Positions 53,545 through 64,000 of a DNA stretch of 64,000 nucleotides are shown here, in pieces. Within the stretch, counting starts at the first letter, position 1. Each line of letters starts with the position of its first letter. Made by a program: the position numbers and the translations under genes. Below the pieces are notes generated by a model. It was not told the DNA's origin, did no database searches, and worked only from the letters and a program-made list of their open reading frames with translations. The stretch comes from Rhodococcus sp. OK519. GTDB lineage: Bacteria > Actinomycetota > Actinomycetes > Mycobacteriales > Mycobacteriaceae. The stretch spans positions 310,001 to 374,000 of the forward strand of contig NZ_QAOW01000004.1 in assembly GCF_003051005.1 (NCBI RefSeq), read 5' to 3'.

Positions 53545-53865
53545 TCAGGCCTCGAAATCGAAGCGCTGCAGCAGAGCCTTGCGCTGACGGTCGCCCAGGC
53601 CGCGCAAGCGGCGGGTCGGGGCGATCTCCAGCTCGGTCATGATCTCCTGAGCCTTGACCTTGCCAACCTTGGGCAGAGCCTCGAGCAGCGCCGAGACCTT
53701 CATCTTGCCGAGAATTTCGTTCTCTTCGGCATCCTTCAGGACCTGCTTCAGGTCGGTGCCGCCGCGCTTGAGGCGCTCCTTGAGCTCAGCCCGGGCCTTA
53801 CGGGCGGCAGCCGCCTTCTCCAAAGCAGCAGCGCGCTGCTCATCGGTCAACTGGGGAAGGGCCAC
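53545..53865 (-). CDS. mihF: Actinobacterial integration host factor
   Basis: 106 aa, a nucleoid-associated protein essential in mycobacteria. An N-terminal helix rich in Lys, Ala and Glu (about residues 8-35) precedes a helix-two turns-helix region with GKVKAQEIMTEL and APTRRLRGLGDRQRKAL, which binds DNA. The ATG is preceded by GGAGGAA (RC of 53870-53876). It heads the mihF-gmk-rpoZ-coaBC group. Confidence 0.96.
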   Translation of the reverse strand: MALPQLTDEQRAAALEKAAAARKARAELKERLKRGGTDLKQVLKDAEENEILGKMKVSALLEALPKVGKVKAQEIMTELEIAPTRRLRGLGDRQRKALLQRFDFEA

Positions 53866-54276
53866 GGTTCCTCCGTCTCATCGTGTGCACATATGGTCTA
53901 CAACCCCCGGATAACCAGGGGCGATAGCGACCGTACCCACGTGGAGCGTCGATTGCTAACCCACCCCCCGACGTAGACGCCCGATTCGGGTGGGATATGT
54001 GTTCATTCGACGGTGCGTTCGAATGGGACGTAACGCACCGGACGATTCGAACACGAATCCACGCGCCAACCTGGGCCCGAGCGCTATAACCCCAGGTCGT
54101 GGCCGCATTCCACGCCCTCGCGGCCCGGTCGGCTCACCGCGACGGCGTGGTGTGGCACACAGTTCGACCGCGGCCGGTCGTCGACTCGGAAAAATCCGGA
54201 AGAATTCGCGAAAGTCACGCGCCGTCGTCGCGTGTCGCACGGCTGTGCCATGCGGAATCGGCACCCCCACAACGAC
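53866..54276. other. Intergenic control region between mihF and pyrF with short inverted repeats
   Basis: No gene is supported. The mihF promoter must lie here. Three small inverted repeats with ATTCG or TTCGA cores occur in 80 bp: 53980-53990 (CCCGA/TCGGG), 54004-54025 (CATTCGA/TCGAATG) and 54044-54059 (GATTCG/CGAATC). They do not match the LexA box spacing. The rest is unremarkable. Confidence 0.5.
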
Positions 54277-54309
54277 AAAAGCCGGACCCGGTGAGTCACC
54301 GGATCCGGC
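54277..54309 (-). terminator. Rho-independent terminator of the pyr operon
   Basis: Stem GCCGGACCCGGTG / CACCGGATCCGGC with one mismatch and a 3-base loop, followed on the minus strand by TTTTG. It lies 43 bp after the pyrF stop, the last gene of the pyrimidine operon. Confidence 0.88.
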
Positions 54310-54352
54310 CTGTGCCGGTGTGTCACGGCGCGTGAGCGCCGTTTCAGGAGCG

Positions 54353-55188
54353 TCAGCCCTGAAGGAATGCGAAGGCCTCGACCGACCGCCCCACGGCCTC
54401 CTGCAGCGCCGTCACGGACGGCCCTGCCCGCAGCACCTCACGGGACACGCTGGGGACGACTGCGCGCAGGCTGGCACCCGCGAGACGGCGGACGTCGTCC
54501 GCGGTGCCGCCCTGATGCCCGACGCCCGGCATGAGGATCGGCCCGTGGAGTGCGCTCAGGTCGGGCGCGTCGGCCAGCGTTGCGCCGACAACGACGCCGA
54601 CCGAGCCGAGGACGTCCGCACCGGCGTTGCGGGCGGCCGCTTCGTCGACCATCACCTGGCTGATCTTGCGGCCGTCGGCCGACGTCGACAGCTGGACCTG
54701 CGCACCCTCCGGGTTGGACGTCGCCGCGAGGACGAACAGTCCGCCGCCATTTCGCTCCGCCAACTCCAGCACGGGGTCGAGAGAGCCGAACCCGAGGTAC
54801 GGGGACACCGTCACCGCATCGGACTCCAGCGGCGACCCCTCCCCCAGCCAGGCCCGCGCATACGCGTTCATCGTGGAGCCGATGTCGCCGCGCTTGGCGT
54901 CGGCCAGCACGAGTGTCCCGGCCTCCCGCAGCACCGTCACGGTCCGTTCCAGGACCGCCATGCCCCCCGAGCCGTACGCCTCGAAGAAGGCGACCTGCGG
55001 CTTGACGAGTGCCACCTGCCCGACGAAGGCCTCGACGCAGATCTCGCTGAACCGCTCGAGCCCCTCGACGCTGTCCGGCAGACCCCACGCCGCGAGCAAC
55101 TCGGGGTGCGGATCCACGCCGACGCACAGCGAGCCGTGACGGCCCGTCGCCGCGTGGAGCCGCGCCCCGAACGACTGGCGAGCCGCCA

Positions 55189-55192
<4 letters not shown>
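54353..55192 (-). CDS. pyrF: Orotidine 5'-phosphate decarboxylase (type 2)
   Basis: Last step of UMP synthesis. 279 aa, the larger class found in actinobacteria and Myxococcus. It has the active-site [12 protein letters not shown] (Asp-Lys-Asp set), [12 protein letters not shown] near the N-terminus and PGVGHQGG. The GTG at 55192 (overlapping the carB stop) or the ATG at 55189 starts it. Confidence 0.95.
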
Positions 55193-58541
<3,349 letters not shown>

Positions 58542-58542
<1 letters not shown>

Positions 58543-59702
58543 TACTTCTTGACTCCCTCGAGCAGGTTGGCGAAACGGTCGAACAGGTACGCGGCGTCGT
58601 GCGGTCCCGCCGCGGCCTCGGGGTGGTACTGCACGGAGAACGCGGAATCGTCGAGCAGGCGGACGCCCTCGACGGCGCCGTCGTTGGCGCACGTGTGGCT
58701 CACCACGGCGCGGCCGAACGGCGTGTCGAACTCCTGCCCTGCCTCGCCCTCCAGCGCGAACCCGTGGTTCTGCGCGGTGATCGCGATGCGGCCGGTGCCG
58801 TGTTCGATGACCGGAATGTTGATGCCGCGGTGGCCGAACTTCATCTTGTAGGTGTTCAGCCCCAGGGCGCGGCCCAGGATCTGGTTACCGAAGCAGATGC
58901 CGAACAGCGGCAGCCCCTGTCCCAGCACCTCCTTCGTGAGGTGCACGGCGCCGTCGGCGGTGGCGGGGTCGCCCGGGCCGTTGGACAGGAAGACGCCGTC
59001 GGCCTTCAGATCCAGGATGTCGTGCAGCGTCGCGGTCGACGGCAGCACGTGCACCCGGATGCCCCGCTCGGCGAACATGCGCGGAGTGTTGGTCTTGATG
59101 CCGAGGTCGATGGCAGCCACGGTGAAGCGGGCCTCGCCACCGGTCGGCTCGACGATGTAGCCGTTGGGCGTGGACACCTCACCGGCCAGGTCGGCACCGA
59201 GCATCGTCGGCTGGCTCTTGACGCGCTCCAGCAGGATATCCACGTCCGCGAGTGCGGCACCCGAGAACACGCCGGCACGCATCGAGCCGCGGGTGCGCAG
59301 GTGGCGCACGAGGGCGCGGGTGTCGATCCCGGCGATGCCGACGATGTCCTGACGGACCAGTTCGTCCTGCAGGGAGCCGGTGGCACGCCAGCTGGACGTG
59401 CGGCGCGAGGGGTCGCGCACGACGTAGCCGGCCACCCAGATCTTGGACTCGGACGACTTACCGGTCGGCCCGACCGACTCGTTGTCCTCGTCGTTCCAGC
59501 CGGTGTTGCCGATCTGCGGTGCCGTCGACACCACGATCTGGCGGTGGTAGCTGGGGTCGGTCAGCGTCTCCTGGTAGCCGGTCATGCCGGTGCTGAAGAC
59601 GGCCTCGCCGAGGGTCTGTCCCACGGCCCCGAAGGTGGTTCCGCGGAAGACCCTGCCGTCCTCGAGAACCAGAACCGCCGTAGTGGAATCAAAGTCGCTC
59701 AT
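58542..59702 (-). CDS. carA: Carbamoyl-phosphate synthase, small chain
   Basis: 386 aa glutamine amidotransferase subunit. The N-terminal CarA domain has [16 protein letters not shown], and the class I amidotransferase has the nucleophile Cys in FGICFGNQ (most relatives have ICLGHQ) and the C-terminal HPEAA catalytic His/Glu. Supplies ammonia from glutamine to CarB. Its ATG overlaps the stop of the small membrane gene. Confidence 0.96.
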
Positions 59703-60241
59703 GCGTCTTCTCCGTTCTGCTCGACCTCACCAGAGCCCGCCGCATTCGCTGTGTCATCACTGTCTGTCTTGCGCACCCACTCGGGGTACACCGTCTTGTC
59801 GTCGCCACGGAATCCCGTGTCGATCTCGGTGCCGGTGGGCAGTTCCCACCGGATCACCAGGACTCCGTCTTTCGTCATGACCTTTCCGGCGAGTCCGCTC
59901 TCGGTGCGGATCGCGCGGATCGATCCCTCGGGGATCCAGATTGCCGAGGCGCCGTCGCGCTCGAGCAGGATTCCGCCCGTCCAGCGGCTGATCTCGCCGG
60001 TGGCGCGGTGGCCGATGTCACCGACGGCGATCCGGTCCTGCCAGCTGGGGGCGATGGTGCTGCCCACGTAGAGGCCGGTGCTCGGGGCGATCAGCTGCCT
60101 GCCGAGATCGGCGGGCACCTTCGGGAGCTCGCCGATGGTCTCGGCCTGCCGCCTGGCCCGGGCCTTCCAACCGCGATACATCAGGAAGACCGCGAAAGCC
60201 CAGATCGCGATACAGCCGACGACCCACAGAATGCGTTCCAT
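59699..60241 (-). CDS. Small membrane-anchored PH-like protein in the pyr operon
   Basis: 180 aa. One membrane helix at the N-terminus (about residues 4-21), a basic stop-transfer (RGWKARARR), then a beta-rich region of the bacterial PH-like type with [27 protein letters not shown], cut here to the hallmarks ISRWTGGI and WIPEGSI; the C-terminus is acidic. The ATG overlaps the pyrC stop (TGATG) and the stop overlaps carA. An equivalent gene lies at this position in mycobacteria. Function unknown; it is unlikely to be an enzyme of the pathway. Confidence 0.8.
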   Translation of the reverse strand: MERILWVVGCIAIWAFAVFLMYRGWKARARRQAETIGELPKVPADLGRQLIAPSTGLYVGSTIAPSWQDRIAVGDIGHRATGEISRWTGGILLERDGASAIWIPEGSIRAIRTESGLAGKVMTKDGVLVIRWELPTGTEIDTGFRGDDKTVYPEWVRKTDSDDTANAAGSGEVEQNGEDA

Positions 60242-61560
60242 CAGACCATCACTCCTCGAGCGCGAACCTTGCCGTCCCGCGCGGTGACGCGGCCGCGCAG
60301 CACCGTGGCCGTCACCTTCCCCGGAAGCGTCATCGCCTCGTACGGGGTGTTGTTCGCGACGCTGGCCAGTTCCGGTCCGTGGACCGTCCACTCCGTGTCC
60401 GGATCGACGAGCACGAGGTTGGCCGGCTCGCCCACCTCGATGGGGCGACCCTGGTCGTCGAGGCCGACGATCTCGGCGGGACGTTCACTCATCACGCGGG
60501 CGACGCCGCGCCAGTCGAGCAGACCGGGCCGGACCATCGTCGCCACGACGATCGACAACGCCGTCTCGAGTCCGAGCATGCCGGGGCGCGCCTGCGAGAA
60601 CTCGCAGCACTTGTCCTGCTCGGCGTGCGGTGCGTGATCGGTGGCCACGCAGTCGATGGTCCCCTCGGCCAGCCCCTTGCGCAGGGCGGCGACGTCCGAC
60701 GCCTCGCGCAACGGCGGGTTGACCTTGTTGACCGCGTCGTACGTCTCGAGACGCGAGTCGTCGAGCAGCAGGTGATGCGGGGTGACCTCGGCCGTGATGG
60801 AGATGCCCTGGCTGCGGGCCCACTTCACGAGCTCGACCGAACCGGCGGTGGACGCGTGGCAGATGTGCACACGCGCACCGGCGTCGCGGGCGAGCAGCGC
60901 GTCGCGGGCCACGATGGACTCCTCGGCCGCTCGCGGCCAGCCGGCCAGTCCGAGACGGGCCGCGGTCGGACCCTCGTGTGCGACGGCCCCCTCGGTGAGC
61001 CGAGGCTCCTCCGCGTGCTGCGCGATCAGCACCCCCAGCGACGCCGAGTACTCGAGCGCCCGACGCATGATCAGCGGGTCGGCGACGCAGTGACCGTCGT
61101 CGGAGAACATTTTCACGCGGCCGACGCCGGCAGCCATCGTCGCCATCTCGGCGAGTTGCCTGCCCGCGAGTCCGACGGTGACCGCACCCACCGGGTGCAC
61201 GTCCACGAGGCCGACTTCCTGGCCACGGCGCCACACATGGTCGGTGATGACGGCCGAGTCGGCGACGGGGCTGGTGTTCGCCATCGCGAACACCGCTGTG
61301 TAGCCGCCCAGCGCCGCGGCGGCGGAACCGGAGTCGATCGTCTCGGTGTCCTCGCGGCCCGGCTCACGCAGGTGCGTGTGCATGTCGACGAAGCCCGGCA
61401 ACAGGATCTGGCCCTGCCCGTCGATGACCTCGACGTCGTCGCCCGCGCTCAGGCCGACGCCGATCTCGAGGATCTGACCGTCGCCCAGGAGCAGATCGGT
61501 CGGCTCGCCCTCCCCGTACACCAGAACGTTCTTGATCAACACGTTCCCGCTCGCGGACAT
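60241..61560 (-). CDS. pyrC: Dihydroorotase
   Basis: A zinc amidohydrolase that closes carbamoyl aspartate to dihydroorotate. About 439 aa from the ATG at 61560. It has [14 protein letters not shown] (first His pair and metal site), HICHAST, VTPHHLL and the ATDHAPH Asp. A GTG at 61617 overlaps the pyrB stop and would add 19 residues, but those ([10 protein letters not shown]) are low GC and contain the GAGAAGG box that serves 61560. Confidence 0.94.
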   Translation of the reverse strand: MSASGNVLIKNVLVYGEGEPTDLLLGDGQILEIGVGLSAGDDVEVIDGQGQILLPGFVDMHTHLREPGREDTETIDSGSAAAALGGYTAVFAMANTSPVADSAVITDHVWRRGQEVGLVDVHPVGAVTVGLAGRQLAEMATMAAGVGRVKMFSDDGHCVADPLIMRRALEYSASLGVLIAQHAEEPRLTEGAVAHEGPTAARLGLAGWPRAAEESIVARDALLARDAGARVHICHASTAGSVELVKWARSQGISITAEVTPHHLLLDDSRLETYDAVNKVNPPLREASDVAALRKGLAEGTIDCVATDHAPHAEQDKCCEFSQARPGMLGLETALSIVVATMVRPGLLDWRGVARVMSERPAEIVGLDDQGRPIEVGEPANLVLVDPDTEWTVHGPELASVANNTPYEAMTLPGKVTATVLRGRVTARDGKVRARGVMV

Positions 61561-61613
61561 CTGCGGCGCCACCTTCTCGTTTCTCGTCTTTTCGCTATTT
61601 GTGTTCGGTCCGC

Positions 61614-63196
<1,583 letters not shown>

Positions 63197-63207
63197 TTAA
63201 AGGATGT

Positions 63208-63247
63208 CTGACGCGGCTCAGCCTATCAGCGGCGGCAGCCGCGTCAG
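63208..63247 (-). promoter_or_regulatory. 11-bp inverted repeat in the pyr upstream region, overlapping a possible promoter
   Basis: Arms CTGACGCGGCT and AGCCGCGTCAG flank an 18-base loop. A possible sigma-70-type pair on the minus strand, CTGACG then 16 bases then TAGGCT, runs through it. It may be the pyr promoter with an operator-like dyad, or a leader hairpin. Confidence 0.45.
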
Positions 63248-63304
63248 ATTCCGGGTAGTCCGGGTCCAGGGCCGTTCGGACGACGCTGTGTCCACGGCCA
63301 CAGG

Positions 63305-63352
63305 GACGACACTGCCGCCCACCCCGGGGCGGGAATGGGCGGCAGCGTCGTC
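63305..63352 (-). terminator. Hairpin after nusB
   Basis: A 17-bp stem with one mismatch (GACGACACTGCCGCCCA / TGGGCGGCAGCGTCGTC) lies directly after the nusB stop on the minus strand and separates efp-nusB from the pyr operon. Confidence 0.85.
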
Positions 63353-63355
63353 ACG

Positions 63356-63877
63356 TCAGGACTCGGTGTCTTCGGTGTTCTCGGTGTTGTCGATGTTCTC
63401 GATGCTCGGGCGCTGCGAGGTCGCAGCGGCAGCGGCGCGAACCTGGGGCGCCACCAGCACGACCTGGCCCAGCACACCGTTCACGAAGCCCGGCGAATCA
63501 TCGGTGGACAGTTCCTTGGCAAGTTCGACGGCCTCGTCGACAGCCACCACCGGAGGAACGTCGGTGGCATGGAACAGCTCCCACACGGCAATCCGGAGGA
63601 TCGCACGGTCCACCGCAGGCAGACGATCGAGCGTCCAGTCCTGCAGGTGGGACTCGATCACCTGGTCCAGCCGGTCCAGGTTCTCCGCGACACCCTGAAC
63701 GACCGTCACCGTGTACGGGGCGACGGGCGCCACCGAATCGTCGCGGCCCGCGAGATCCGACCGGTCGTCCGCGAGGCGGACCGGATCGACGTCGCGTGCT
63801 TCGGCCTCGAACAGGAAATCGACGGCCCGCTTGCGGGCCTTGTGACGTGCTCCGAGTTTCTTATGCGTGCCCGACAC
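63356..63877 (-). CDS. nusB: Transcription antitermination factor NusB
   Basis: 173 aa. An all-helical RNA-binding protein that with NusE binds boxA in rRNA leaders. Family features are the N-terminal [17 protein letters not shown], cut to its hallmark [10 protein letters not shown], and the C-terminal [16 protein letters not shown] and [10 protein letters not shown]. An acidic Asn/Thr-rich tail extends it. The GTG follows the efp stop without gap. Confidence 0.95.
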   Translation of the reverse strand: MSGTHKKLGARHKARKRAVDFLFEAEARDVDPVRLADDRSDLAGRDDSVAPVAPYTVTVVQGVAENLDRLDQVIESHLQDWTLDRLPAVDRAILRIAVWELFHATDVPPVVAVDEAVELAKELSTDDSPGFVNGVLGQVVLVAPQVRAAAAATSQRPSIENIDNTENTEDTES

Positions 63878-64000
63878 TCAGGAATTCACGCGCCCGAGGT
63901 AGTTGCCGTCACGCGAGTCGACCTTGAGCTTGTCACCCGTATTGATGAACAGCGGAACCTGGATCTCGGCACCGGTCTCGAGCGTGGCCGGCTTGGTGCC
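63878..64000 (-). CDS. efp: 3' end of elongation factor P (partial)
   Basis: The frame enters from the window end. It encodes the last 40 residues, ending with [23 protein letters not shown] before a TGA at 63878-63880; the hallmarks [19 protein letters not shown] and GNYLGRV mark EF-P domain III. EF-P rescues ribosomes stalled at polyproline. The stop abuts the nusB GTG, so efp and nusB form one unit. Confidence 0.95.
   Translation of the reverse strand, partial: GTKPATLETGAEIQVPLFINTGDKLKVDSRDGNYLGRVNS

Noticed and set aside
53940-54070. LexA (SOS) box because of TTCGA-type motifs
   Set aside because: The half-sites are not spaced as TCGAAC-N4-GTTCGA, and the adjacent genes are not SOS genes.

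Overview
The window is high-GC (roughly two-thirds G+C) actinobacterial chromosome. GTG starts are frequent, 4-base stop/start overlaps (ATGA or GTGA) are the rule inside operons, and marker genes include whiA, the actinobacterial integration host factor mihF, the opcA partner of zwf, a degenerate priA and a mycofactocin-type SDR. Gene order follows the mycobacterial/nocardial backbone (ctaA-qor-ctaB-tkt-tal-zwf-opcA-pgl; gap-pgk-tpiA; uvrC-rapZ-yvcK-whiA; ribD-ribE-ribBA-ribH; pyrR-pyrB-pyrC-carA-carB-pyrF). A Rhodococcus or close Nocardiaceae relative is the best guess; the species cannot be read from the sequence.

Layout. 1-11239: the 3' end of an unknown Ser/Gly-tailed protein, heme A synthase (ctaA), a small hypothetical gene, quinone oxidoreductase, heme O synthase (ctaB), the pentose phosphate operon tkt-tal-zwf-opcA-pgl and a hypothetical gene. 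11427-14601 (minus): PEP carboxylase and SecG. 14602-16969: a scarred insertion between secG and tpiA with the C-terminal remnant of a tyrosine phosphatase gene, an intact secreted paralogue, and a LysR regulator apparently cut at both ends. 17029-30020 (minus): glycolytic trio, whiA-yvcK-rapZ-uvrC, a small membrane protein, riboflavin genes and rpe.

30031-40602 is an accessory block between rpe and rsmB/fmt. It holds a GH65 glycoside phosphorylase, a zinc alcohol dehydrogenase, a divergently transcribed phosphoketolase, a tightly overlapped four-gene cassette (GT2 glycosyltransferase, acyl-CoA dehydrogenase-like protein, PIG-L deacetylase, NodS-like methyltransferase), a DUF4235 membrane protein and a mycofactocin-type SDR. 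The four-gene cassette is the best candidate for an undescribed biosynthetic system. 40650-47819 carries rsmB-fmt, a membrane alpha/beta hydrolase, a 68-aa protein, a secreted lipase, CorA and an EthD-like protein.

47816-64000 (minus) is core machinery: priA, metK, coaBC, rpoZ, gmk, mihF, the pyrimidine operon, nusB and the 3' end of efp. The pyrR leader has a clear PyrR-binding hairpin directly against the ribosome binding site, implying translational feedback by UMP. A 15-bp perfect inverted repeat between metK and priA places the only plausible priA start codon in its loop. No rRNA, tRNA, CRISPR, prophage or complete insertion sequence was seen.
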